Source: a bacterium (GTDB taxonomy: Bacteria; Bacillota; Clostridia; Oscillospirales; Oscillospiraceae). From it: a stretch of DNA of 11,745 bases. The stretch covers positions 1 through 11,745 of the forward strand of contig JAHYYS010000073.1 of NCBI GenBank assembly GCA_019424865.1, given 5' to 3'. Shown piece by piece: positions 1 to 6,442 of this stretch. The position numbers were made by a program, and so were the translations under genes. Under the pieces are notes generated by a model that made no database searches, was not told the origin of the DNA, and saw only the letters and a program-made list of their open reading frames with translations. Position 1 is the first letter of the stretch. Every line of letters begins with the position of its first letter.

Positions 1-252
1 GGGGTCTCGCCCTCGGCGGGGGTCTCGCCCTCGGCGGGGGTCTCGCCCTCAGCGGGGGTCTCGCCTTCAACGGGGGTCTCGCCCTCAGCCGGGGTCTCGC
101 CCTCGGCGGGGGTCTCGCCCTCGGCGGGGGTCTCGCCCTCAGCGGGGGTCTCGCCTTCAACGGGGGTCTCGCCCTCAGCCGGGGTCTCGCCCTCGGCGGG
201 GGTCTCGCCCTCGGCGGGGGTCTCGCCCTCAGCCGGGGTCTCGCCCTCGGCG
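1..252 (-). repeat. 18-bp tandem repeat, 14 units, encoding PAEGET; higher-order 90-bp period
   Basis: Fourteen contiguous 18-bp units run without interruption from base 1 to 252, and the array probably continues left of the window. On the minus strand they encode PAEGET, with PVEGET in units 4 and 9 (55-72 and 145-162). Units fall into four variants that differ at a few bases near the unit end. The order of units 1-5 is repeated exactly in units 6-10, so 1-90 and 91-180 are identical 90-bp blocks. Units 11-14 look like a shortened third block. This indicates expansion by slippage or recombination of a multi-unit block. Length variation between strains is expected but not shown here. Confidence 0.97.
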
Positions 253-881
253 GGGACCTCCACCACGATGTCGCCGGTTTCCTCGGTGTCATCGGCCACC
301 ACCTCAAGCTGGGTGAACTGGCCGGCCACCAGGCCGAAGAAGCCGTCAGACTCCTTGGTCATGTGGTGCTGCACCGCCACGCTGGCGGGGTCCACATCGG
401 CGGGGAGCAGGGCCTGCAGGTCCACGTACACCTCACCGGTGGGCTCCACCTCCACGCCGTCGGCGTCCTCAAAGTGGATGTCCATGGCCAGCATGCCGTC
501 GTAGCTGTCCACCGTGCCGGAGGCCAGCAGGTCGGCCTCCGCCTGGGCGTAGTCCTCGCCGCCCTCCTCGTACAGCTCCGCCGACAGCACCGCCCCCTCG
601 GGCACGTGGCCGTCGGGGTCGTACACCCCGATGGTCACGGTGCTGCCGTCGGCCAGGGTCAGCTCCGCCGTGTAGTCGGGCTCGCCCTGCACCACGTAGT
701 TGACCGGGAGAGCGCCCGCTCCGCCCTGGTCATTGGTCATGGTGATGGCGGGCAGAATCAGCATGTAGGTGGTGACGAACACCACCGCCGCCGCCATGCA
801 GGTGCAGGCCCGGTACCACCGCTTGCGGCGGATACTGGCGCGAAGCAGCTCAGCCGCCCTGGCTAAAAAGTTCTGTTTCAT
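1..881 (-). CDS. Large repeat-containing surface protein (Cna-B/SpaA-like adhesin type), N-terminal part
   Basis: The gene is open at the left window edge; 293 codons are visible. The start ATG (879-881) has a good upstream GGAAGGAGAG, 34 bases past the signal peptidase stop. The N-terminus has a basic stretch (residues 19-23, RRKRW), then a hydrophobic segment at about 26-46 ending in TTYMLILPAITM. That resembles the TYALILPAIT signature I know from the signal/membrane segment of clostridial Cna-B/SpaA-like wall proteins. Residues about 50-205 form an acidic extracellular region with beta-type sequence (for example YTAELTLADGSTVTIGVYDP). From residue 210 it becomes an uninterrupted PAEGET hexapeptide repeat that leaves the window. 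The repeats look like a flexible acidic stalk. No sortase motif, Cna-B domain or C-terminus is visible, so adhesin or pilin function is inferred from the N-terminus and the co-transcribed signal peptidase. It could also be another long wall or matrix protein. Confidence 0.8.
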   Translation of the reverse strand, partial: MKQNFLARAAELLRASIRRKRWYRACTCMAAAVVFVTTYMLILPAITMTNDQGGAGALPVNYVVQGEPDYTAELTLADGSTVTIGVYDPDGHVPEGAVLSAELYEEGGEDYAQAEADLLASGTVDSYDGMLAMDIHFEDADGVEVEPTGEVYVDLQALLPADVDPASVAVQHHMTKESDGFFGLVAGQFTQLEVVADDTEETGDIVVEVPAEGETPAEGETPAEGETPAEGETPAEGETPVEGETPAEGETPAEGETPAEGETPAEGETPVEGETPAEGETPAEGETPAEGET

Positions 882-915
882 AGGCCTTTTCTCTCCTTCC
901 TGTGTCCTTCGGCGC

Positions 916-1497
916 TCACTCCAGCGACGAGATGCTGTCCAGCGGCCAGATGCGGAAGGTCAGCCTTCCCACAACCTGCTCCTCGGACACGCAGCCCACC
1001 GACCGGTCCCGGCTGTCCACCGAGACAGAGCGATGATCTCCCATTACGAACCACCGGCCGTCCGGTACCTGATAGGGCAGCTCGATGTTGCAGGTGCCCA
1101 GGGCCTTCTCCTCCAGATAGGGCTCCTCCAGCAGCTGGCCGTCCACGTACACGTTGCCGTCCTCATCTATGTCCACCCACTGGCCCGGGCCGGCAATCAC
1201 CCGCTTGACCAGGATCTTGTTGTTGTAGTAGAAGGCCACCACGTCGCCCCGCTCCAGCCGGCCGGTTTTGACGGAGACCACGATCTGGCCGTCCTCCAGC
1301 GTGGGGGACATGCTCTCGCCGTAAATCTGCAGCACCGGCAGCAGCAGCGTGGCCACCAGCACCGCCACCGCCGCCACCGTAATCAGGGCGTATACCGTGC
1401 TGCGGAGGGTGGCGCCGTAGGTGAGCTTATGGCGCTCCCGCTTCAGCTCGGCCTTCAGCTGGGCCAGGGTGGGCGGGGCCTTTTTGGGCGGCCTCAT
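916..1497 (-). CDS. lepB: Type I signal peptidase, Gram-positive type (193 aa)
   Basis: This is a membrane serine protease that removes signal peptides outside the cytoplasmic membrane. A charged cytoplasmic N-terminus (1-33) precedes one TM segment (about 35-56). The family boxes follow in order: GESMSPT with nucleophile Ser62, LERGDVVAF, LVKRVIAGPG with general base Lys98, and the box E form MGDHRSVSVDSRDRSVG. Box E has His in place of the usual Asn of GDNR. I chose the internal ATG at 1495-1497, not a longer in-frame start at 1602: it overlaps the preceding stop as ATGA and has AGGAGGAGG seven bases upstream. The length is normal for short Gram-positive enzymes. Lying between a coiled-coil gene and a large surface protein, it may be dedicated to that substrate, as with pilus-locus signal peptidases; this is inference. 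Confidence 0.93.
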   Translation of the reverse strand: MRPPKKAPPTLAQLKAELKRERHKLTYGATLRSTVYALITVAAVAVLVATLLLPVLQIYGESMSPTLEDGQIVVSVKTGRLERGDVVAFYYNNKILVKRVIAGPGQWVDIDEDGNVYVDGQLLEEPYLEEKALGTCNIELPYQVPDGRWFVMGDHRSVSVDSRDRSVGCVSEEQVVGRLTFRIWPLDSISSLE

Positions 1498-1928
1498 GGG
1501 GCATCCTCCTCCTGGCCGGGCTGGCTGCGCCCGGCCTGGCGGCACATCTGATCCGTCAGCTCCCGGCAGCGCCGAAGGGTCTCCTGCTCCATGGCGCGGC
1601 ACTTTTCCCGGGTCTCGGAGAGCATCTGGTCGGCCTTCTCCCGGGCCTCCTTTTCTATGGAGGCCACCTTTGCGCGCTGCTGGGCCTCCATGGTGCGCAG
1701 GCTGTCCACATAGTCCCGGGCCGCCTGATCCGCCGCGGTGAACACGCCGTTCAGGCGAAGCGCGGCCTCGGCCAGGGATCCGGCCTTCTGGATGACAATG
1801 GTGCGCTCCTGAAGGGCCTCCTGCGCCTTCTGCAGCTGCCCGCGCAGGCGCTCCATTTCCTCGCCCTGCTCCACCAGCAGCTCCAGCAGCTCAATTCTCC
1901 TGAGTTTTCGCAGCTCTTTATCTGTCAT
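1494..1928 (-). CDS. Small coiled-coil protein of a surface-protein operon (144 aa, function unknown)
   Basis: The protein has no signal peptide or TM segment and is almost wholly charged helix. It opens MTDKELRKLRRIELLELLVEQ, followed by heptad-like coiled coil at about 22-50 and again at about 75-130 (rich in E, K, R, Q). A less charged central piece lies at about 48-72 (GSLAEAALRLNGVFTAADQAA). The C-terminal tail is GQEEDAP. Similar short 'DKELxKLxRxxLLELL' coiled-coil proteins occur, as far as I recall, beside signal peptidase and Cna-B genes in gut Firmicutes; their role is not established. It is the first gene of the minus operon and overlaps the signal peptidase by ATGA. GGGGAG lies about ten bases before the start. 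A scaffold for a secretion or anchoring step is one possibility, but nothing in the sequence proves it. Confidence 0.8.
   Translation of the reverse strand: MTDKELRKLRRIELLELLVEQGEEMERLRGQLQKAQEALQERTIVIQKAGSLAEAALRLNGVFTAADQAARDYVDSLRTMEAQQRAKVASIEKEAREKADQMLSETREKCRAMEQETLRRCRELTDQMCRQAGRSQPGQEEDAP
1505..1513 (-). promoter_or_regulatory. Strong Shine-Dalgarno fixing the signal peptidase start
   Basis: AGGAGGAGG on the minus strand lies seven bases before the ATG at 1497, inside the 3' end of the upstream coiled-coil gene. With the ATGA stop/start overlap it indicates translational coupling, and it argues against the longer reading that begins at 1602. Confidence 0.85.
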
Positions 1929-2335
1929 ACTTCTGCCGCTCCCCTTGACCGGCGCACCTGATTTTGTCCCACGGACGCGCCGGGCCAGGGTAACGCACGT
2001 TATATAATGTATTGTAAAAGTAAAAGGTTCCCAAACGGTTGCGCATGCCCTATTTTCATGAAGCCGCCCCGGCTTCGGCTCTGCGGCCGCACTCCCGCAG
2101 ACCTGCGGAAGGCCATCCCCCCTTCGGCCCGCCGGCGGCGTGCGGAGGGGACGGCCGATTTTGACAAGTGCAGAAAACTGGGCCGGGCTCCGGCCTTCCG
2201 CCCGGTTCCAGCGGTTTTTCCCTCCGTTTTCCGCCCCGCAACACTATGCAGCGCGCATATTGTGCGTTTTTTGAAATTCATATACAATAAAGTAATCTGA
2301 TTTCGCCCTGAGCAAGGCAGAAAGGGATCAATGCC
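1929..2335. other. Divergent intergenic region with multiple GC-rich inverted repeats
   Basis: No convincing gene lies in these 407 bases. The left end (about 1991-2030) is AT-rich and holds minus-strand -10-like TATATA (2006-2001) and TACAAT (2016-2011) ahead of the coiled-coil gene, without a good -35. Between 2060 and 2210 there is a run of GC-rich inverted repeats: GAAGCC/GGCTTC (2060-2065, 2071-2076); CTGCGG/CCGCAG (2081-2086, 2095-2100); GGCCATCCCC/GGGGACGGCC with one mismatch (2111-2120, 2147-2156); and AACTGGGC/GCCCGGTT with one G-T pair (2176-2183, 2200-2207), which contains GGCCGG-gct-CCGGCC. TTTTT follows at 2215-2219. The block could be a structured RNA, a dispersed repeat or regulator-binding DNA. 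I do not recognise an RNA family. Confidence 0.6.
2260..2298 (+). promoter_or_regulatory. Candidate sigma-A promoter(s) for the rightward signalling genes
   Basis: Two overlapping hexamer pairs occur in the AT-rich stretch just before the HTH gene. One is TTGTGC (2260-2265), 17 bases, TACAAT (2283-2288). The other is TTGAAA (2271-2276), 16 bases, TAATCT (2293-2298). The first has the better -10 and the second the better -35. Either would give a short leader before the HTH start codon at 2336. Confidence 0.45.
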
Positions 2336-2761
2336 ATGAAAAAGAAATCTACCGACGATTTGATGCGGGATTTGGCGTGCGCGCCCAGCTTTGACGCCTA
2401 CAGCCGCCGCAACACCGCCTCCTTTTCAGATTCCCGCGTGGCGGAGCTGCTGTCCCAAATCTACGAAAAAAAGTCCAAAACCAAGGCGGCCCTGGCGCGG
2501 CAGGCCGGCATCAGCGAAGTCTATCTCCATCAGGTTTTCTCCGGGCGGCGCATGCCGTCCCGGGACCGTCTGCTGTGTATCTGCATTGCGCTGGAGCTCT
2601 CACTGGAGGAGACGCAGGATCTGCTCAAGCGCGCCTCCTATGCCCAGCTCTATCCCCGGATCCAGCGGGACGCCATCATCAGCTATGGAATTCTCCACCA
2701 CATGGATCTGGAGGAGATCAACCAGACGCTGTTCGCGGAAAATGAGAAGACCCTGTCCTGA
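2336..2761 (+). CDS. XRE-type helix-turn-helix protein, probable regulator of the kinase cluster (141 aa)
   Basis: This is a predicted cytoplasmic DNA-binding protein. The HTH core lies at about 48-98: KSKTKAALARQAGISEVYLH then QVFSGRRMPSRDRLLCICIA, the usual XRE/Cro pattern of a buried Ala/Gly turn and a following S/R-rich recognition helix. It continues into ALELSLEETQDLLKRASYA, typical of the XRE helix 5 region. About 45 residues precede the HTH and a helical tail (100-141) follows, with no recognisable ligand domain. AAAGGGA lies eight bases before the ATG. It is the first rightward gene, 81 bases ahead of the kinase, and diverges from the surface-protein operon, so it may control either or both. 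A role as a phosphorylation target of the neighbouring kinase is possible but only inferred. Confidence 0.85.
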   Translation: MKKKSTDDLMRDLACAPSFDAYSRRNTASFSDSRVAELLSQIYEKKSKTKAALARQAGISEVYLHQVFSGRRMPSRDRLLCICIALELSLEETQDLLKRASYAQLYPRIQRDAIISYGILHHMDLEEINQTLFAENEKTLS

Positions 2762-2768
2762 CCTCTGC

Positions 2769-2806
2769 GGCCGGCCGTGCACATGCGGGCACTTCCGGCC
2801 CTCTTT
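2769..2806 (+). terminator. Hairpin between HTH and kinase genes, possible attenuator
   Basis: An imperfect inverted repeat sits in the 81-base gap. GGCCGG (2769-2774) pairs with CCGGCC (2795-2800) and GTGC (2777-2780) with GCAC (2789-2792); a CC/TT internal mismatch separates the two stems and the loop is eight bases. CTCTTT follows directly. The T tract is weak, so partial termination or attenuation is more likely than a full stop. It would lower kinase expression relative to the HTH protein. Confidence 0.4.
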
Positions 2807-2823
2807 CCGCGCAGCTTTATTTC

Positions 2824-2833
2824 AGAGGGGGAA
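2824..2833 (+). promoter_or_regulatory. Shine-Dalgarno fixing the kinase start
   Basis: AGAGGGGGAA lies about 10 bases before the ATG at 2843. An alternative in-frame GTG at 2777 lies inside the hairpin and has no ribosome site, so 2843 is the preferred start. Confidence 0.7.
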
Positions 2834-2842
2834 CTTCATTCT

Positions 2843-5647
2843 ATGCACCTGAACCCGGACAATCTGTGCTACAACTGCTTTCGGGAGCGGGAGGGCCAGG
2901 ACGGCCCCTGCCCCTACTGCGGATTTGATCGAGCGGAGAACGAAAAAAAATACCCCGTGGCCCTGCGGGCGGGGACGGTTTTAAACGGCCGGTACATCGT
3001 GGGCCGGGTGCTGGGCCAGGGCGGCTTCGGCATCACCTATCTGGCCTGGGACACCAAGCTGGAGGCCAAGGTGGCCGTCAAGGAGTTCATGCCCGGGGAG
3101 ATTGCCACCCGCACGGGCTCCACGGTCTCCGTCCTCTCCGCCGACCGCGGCGAGGACTTCACCTATGGCGCCGAGCGCTTTCAGGAGGAGGCCCGCACCC
3201 TGGCCAAGTTCATGGGCCAGCCCAACATCGCGGGCGTCACCGACTACTTTGACGAAAACGACACCTCCTATTTCGTCATGGACTATATCGAGGGCATCTC
3301 CTTCAAGACCTATATCGCCAACCAGGGCGGCAAGGTCAGCGTGGACGACGCCCTGAACGTGATGATCCCCGTGCTCCGGGCCCTCACCGCCGTCCACGCC
3401 GAGGGCTTCATCCACCGGGACGTCACCCCCGACAACATCTACATCACCAAGGACGGCGTGGTCAAGCTGCTGGACTTCGGCTCCGCCCGGTACTCCATCG
3501 GCGACAAGAGCAAAAGTCTGGACGTCATTCTGAAAGTGGGCTACGCCCCCAAGGAGCAGTACATCAGGAGAAGCCGCCAGGGCCCCTACACCGACGTGTA
3601 CTCCTGCGCCGCCTGTCTGTACGCGGCCATCACCGGCTTCCTGCCGCCGGAGAGCCTGGAGCGGCTGGACAAGGACGAGCTGGTGCCCATCTCCCAGCTG
3701 GGCATCGAGATTCCCGAGTGGTTGGACAAGGCCATTTTAAAGGGCCTTGCCATTCAGCCCGAGGACCGCTTCCAGAACGCCCAGGAGTTTCTGGACGCCA
3801 TCGAGCAGCAGCAGGTGGTGGAGGTGCCCGGGGCGGCCCCGCCTCCCGACACCGGCGCGGGGACCATGAACCGTCTGGCGGGCTGGGTGAAAAAGCGGCC
3901 GGTGCTCTCCGGCGTCGCTGCCGCGGCGGTGGTGGCCATTCTGGTGGGACTGAGCGTTCTGACCGGCGGCGGCAGCGGGGACGGCGGCGGAGGGGAACCC
4001 CTCCTCCCTTCCCCAGTGCCCTCCATCACCATCGCCGGGCAAGAGTACAGCACCAGCGAGCGCCAACTGGAGCTGGAAAATATGGGGCTGACGGACGAGG
4101 ATATTCAGGACCTGCAATACATGGTGAACCTGACTCGCCTCAACCTCAGCGGCAACGACATTACCGACCTGTCCCCTCTGGCCGGACTGACCCGGCTGAG
4201 CGACCTGCGCCTGCAGGGCAATGACATTACCGACGTCTCTCCCCTGGCCGACATGACGCGGATGGAGTACATCGACCTGCGCGATAATCCTAACCTCGCC
4301 GATTTGACTCCTCTGGCGGGCTTGACCAATATGGAGGAATTCGACTTCCAGGGTACGTCGGTGACAGACCTGTCCTTCCTGAAGGACTGGAACAAGATGG
4401 AGTATCTGAACCTGGAGGACGTGGGAGAAATGGACCTGAGCGTCCTGACTGGGCTCACCGGCCTCAAGCACCTGTACTTCAACGGCTCCAACAACATCCT
4501 CACAGACCTCTCCTTCCTGGAGAGCATGACCCAGTTGGAGGAGCTGTACTTCTGGGGCTATTTTGAGGAACTGGACCTTACGCCTCTGAAAAATCTCACC
4601 AACCTGACTGTCCTTCAGCTGGGGCGCAACGGCGGCAGCAATGTAGTGGGCGGCGTCACCCATCTGGAGGCCCTGTCCGGCATGACAAAGCTGACGGAGC
4701 TGCGGCTCGATCTCTCCGAAAGCGTCACCAGCCTCGATCCTCTGGCGGGCTTGACCGAACTGCGCACCCTCAACCTGACCAACTACTCCAATACCTACTC
4801 CGGCCTCACCGACCTCTCCGCCCTGGAGAACATGCCCAAGCTCACGGATCTGCATCTCTCCGTGGGAGCGGATACCGATTTGAGCCCTTTGTCGGGCTTG
4901 ACCGAGCTGACAACTTTGACTCTTTCCGGCAACTGCAACCCTACCGACCTGCGCTTTCTCAGCAATATGACCAATCTGCGGGAGCTGCAAATCTCCGGCA
5001 ATTCGGACACCTGCCGCCTGCACAGTCTGGCCGGGCTGGAAAACCTGACCAAGCTGCAAACTTTGAACCTGCGCACGGAGGGGCTGGAGAGCCTGGCCGG
5101 GCTGGAAAATCTGACCGAGTTGCGGGAGCTGCGCCTTTACGGCTCCAACGCTGTTTACTCCGATGCGGACGCTCTGGCGGGCTTGACCAAGCTGCAGTCC
5201 CTGGACCTGCCCAGCCGGGACTATGACCTGGAGACGCCGCTGAACATCGACGGCTTTGCGGGCCTCACCCAGCTGACCGAGCTGGACCTTAACGGACAAG
5301 TAGAGAGCCTGGAGCCTCTTCGCGGGCTGACCAAGCTCAAAACCCTGCGCTATTACGGCAACAGCAGCTACGACGGTCCCAGCGTATCCCTCGCCCCTCT
5401 TGCGGATCTGACAGGGCTGACGGAGCTCTATATTAATGGCAACATCACCAACAACGACCTCTCCCCCCTCGCATCCCTGACGGAGCTGCGCTCCCTGACG
5501 CTGTACATCGGCAGCTATGATAACCCGGTGCGGGATCTCTCCCCTCTGGGCGGGCTGACCAACCTTACCAGCCTATCCGTCAACAATACCATAGACGGGA
5601 TTGACACCTCTCCCGTGTCCTTTGTCTCTGACCTGAATATTTCGTAA
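2843..5647 (+). CDS. Membrane Ser/Thr protein kinase with C-terminal LRR ectodomain (934 aa)
   Basis: The start ATG follows AGAGGGGGAA. A zinc-ribbon-like head has Cys pairs C9/C12 and C23/C26. The Hanks-type kinase domain (about 50-318) has P-loop GQGGFG (58-63), VAVKEF with Lys80, HRDVTPDN with Asp193 and Asn198, DFGSAR with Asp211, YAPKEQY in place of APE, and YTDVYS. In the catalytic loop, Thr replaces the usual Lys of HRDxKPxN. A linker leads to KKRP and one TM segment (354-373), so the kinase is inside and the C-terminus outside. After a Gly/Pro-rich spacer come about 21 internalin-like LRRs (about 408-930) of the type LxxLxxLxLxGNxITDLSPLAGLT, ending without a wall anchor. Three in-frame stops (TAA TAG TAA) close the gene. 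This is a probable receptor kinase; substrates are likely among the following FHA proteins (inference). The LRR part uses more mixed codons than the kinase part. Confidence 0.93.
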   Translation: MHLNPDNLCYNCFREREGQDGPCPYCGFDRAENEKKYPVALRAGTVLNGRYIVGRVLGQGGFGITYLAWDTKLEAKVAVKEFMPGEIATRTGSTVSVLSADRGEDFTYGAERFQEEARTLAKFMGQPNIAGVTDYFDENDTSYFVMDYIEGISFKTYIANQGGKVSVDDALNVMIPVLRALTAVHAEGFIHRDVTPDNIYITKDGVVKLLDFGSARYSIGDKSKSLDVILKVGYAPKEQYIRRSRQGPYTDVYSCAACLYAAITGFLPPESLERLDKDELVPISQLGIEIPEWLDKAILKGLAIQPEDRFQNAQEFLDAIEQQQVVEVPGAAPPPDTGAGTMNRLAGWVKKRPVLSGVAAAAVVAILVGLSVLTGGGSGDGGGGEPLLPSPVPSITIAGQEYSTSERQLELENMGLTDEDIQDLQYMVNLTRLNLSGNDITDLSPLAGLTRLSDLRLQGNDITDVSPLADMTRMEYIDLRDNPNLADLTPLAGLTNMEEFDFQGTSVTDLSFLKDWNKMEYLNLEDVGEMDLSVLTGLTGLKHLYFNGSNNILTDLSFLESMTQLEELYFWGYFEELDLTPLKNLTNLTVLQLGRNGGSNVVGGVTHLEALSGMTKLTELRLDLSESVTSLDPLAGLTELRTLNLTNYSNTYSGLTDLSALENMPKLTDLHLSVGADTDLSPLSGLTELTTLTLSGNCNPTDLRFLSNMTNLRELQISGNSDTCRLHSLAGLENLTKLQTLNLRTEGLESLAGLENLTELRELRLYGSNAVYSDADALAGLTKLQSLDLPSRDYDLETPLNIDGFAGLTQLTELDLNGQVESLEPLRGLTKLKTLRYYGNSSYDGPSVSLAPLADLTGLTELYINGNITNNDLSPLASLTELRSLTLYIGSYDNPVRDLSPLGGLTNLTSLSVNNTIDGIDTSPVSFVSDLNIS

Positions 5648-5668
5648 TAGTAAGGAGGAGGAACCCCT

Positions 5669-6442
5669 ATGTCCCAGATTGAATGCGGGCGGGGCCATCT
5701 CTATGACCCGGAGAAATACCCCACCTGCCCCTACTGCAACACCAACCAGCAGATCACCGTGGCGGCGGCGGGCCGCACCGCCCCCGTGCGCACCACCGCC
5801 GCCGGACGGACCGCCCCCATCCCGGCCACCGCGCCCCAGCGGACGGCGCCCCTGTCCGGCACGCCGGTGACCGCCCCCCAAAAGACGGCGCCCCTGTCCG
5901 GCACGCCGGTGACGGCCTCGTCCAAGACCATGCCGCCCAGGGGGTACAGCATCAACGGCGTGCCCCTGTCCGGCGCACCCGCTCCCGCCCCCACCGCGCC
6001 GCCCCCGGGACACGGGATCAGCGTGACCGACGCGGGCAAGACCCTGGGCCTGATGCAGGAGAAGATGGGCTTTGACCCGGTTGTGGGCTGGCTGGTCTGT
6101 ACCGAGGGCCCCAGCCGGGGCAAGAGCTATACCATCCGCGGCGGCATCAACTCCATCGGCCGCAGCGACCGCATGGATATCACCATCACCGGCGACCGGA
6201 CCATCTCCCAGGAGAACCACGCCCGGCTGAGCTACAGCAGCAAGAACAACCGCTTCCATCTGCTCCCTGGCGACGGGCGCAACATCGTCTATCTCAACGG
6301 GGACGAGGTGTTCTCCCCCATGCCGCTGAAGGCCTATGACCTGATCGACTTCGGAGACACCAAGCTGCTGTTCATCCCCCTGTGCGGCGAGCAGTTCACC
6401 TGGAAGGCCAACCCGGAGGAGGACGGAAATGGGGCTGTTTGA
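5669..6442 (+). CDS. Soluble FHA-domain protein with zinc knuckle and Thr/Pro-rich linker (257 aa)
   Basis: This is a cytoplasmic phosphothreonine reader. The N-terminus carries a C-x3-H-x9-C-x2-C knuckle (C6, H10, C20, C23; CPYC motif), reminiscent of the kinase's Cys head. Residues about 35-115 are a low-complexity linker with five [RK]T[AM]P motifs (GRTAP, GRTAP, QRTAP, QKTAP, SKTMP), including a 14-residue tandem repeat. The FHA domain (about 140-240) has SIGRS with G164/R165, S180, H184 and a conserved Asn-containing strand (NIVYLNG). The S-to-H spacing is one residue longer than the usual SxxH. AAGGAGGAGG is seven bases before the ATG, 21 bases after the kinase stop; the 3' end overlaps the phosphatase gene by 14 bases. 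The linker threonines are plausible kinase targets, which would let the protein link phosphorylated partners. This resembles FHA adaptors of PknB systems, but no substrate is shown. Confidence 0.9.
   Translation: MSQIECGRGHLYDPEKYPTCPYCNTNQQITVAAAGRTAPVRTTAAGRTAPIPATAPQRTAPLSGTPVTAPQKTAPLSGTPVTASSKTMPPRGYSINGVPLSGAPAPAPTAPPPGHGISVTDAGKTLGLMQEKMGFDPVVGWLVCTEGPSRGKSYTIRGGINSIGRSDRMDITITGDRTISQENHARLSYSSKNNRFHLLPGDGRNIVYLNGDEVFSPMPLKAYDLIDFGDTKLLFIPLCGEQFTWKANPEEDGNGAV
5842..5913 (+). repeat. In-gene 42-bp-period tandem repeat (14-residue TAPLSGTPVTA units)
   Basis: The 30 bases at 5842-5871 recur exactly at 5884-5913, a 42-bp period that keeps frame. Each copy encodes TAPLSGTPVTA, placing several threonines next to proline in the linker of the FHA protein. 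It shows recent internal duplication of the candidate phosphosite region. Confidence 0.9.

Noticed and set aside
1..252. Direct repeats resembling a CRISPR array
   Set aside because: Units are contiguous 18-mers without spacers, in frame with a coding sequence (PAEGET).
268..866. Plus-strand open frames opposite the surface-protein gene
   Set aside because: No ribosome sites, and compositions rich in His/Val/Gly/Arg typical of antisense frames in GC-rich genes; the minus frame has a proper start and membrane signature.
1498..1602. Longer signal peptidase start at 1602
   Set aside because: The extra 35 residues lie wholly within the coiled-coil gene and look like frame shadow (Gly/Pro/Ala/Arg); the ATGA overlap and AGGAGGAGG support 1497.
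2161..2189. TTGACA at 2161-2166 as a -35 box
   Set aside because: The sequence 16-18 bases downstream is GC-rich with no -10-like hexamer.
2000..2300. Overlapping small open frames on both strands of the intergenic region
   Set aside because: No ribosome site, no recognisable protein features, and both strands open because of GC-rich inverted repeats.
2777..2842. Upstream GTG start for the kinase
   Set aside because: It sits within a hairpin, lacks a ribosome site, and would add residues before the Cys-rich head; ATG 2843 has AGAGGGGGAA.
3737..5299. 520-codon minus-strand open frame under the LRR region
   Set aside because: Periodic antisense of the LRR repeats (recurring LGQxxQ-like patterns), no ribosome site and no domain; the plus strand encodes clear kinase and LRR motifs.
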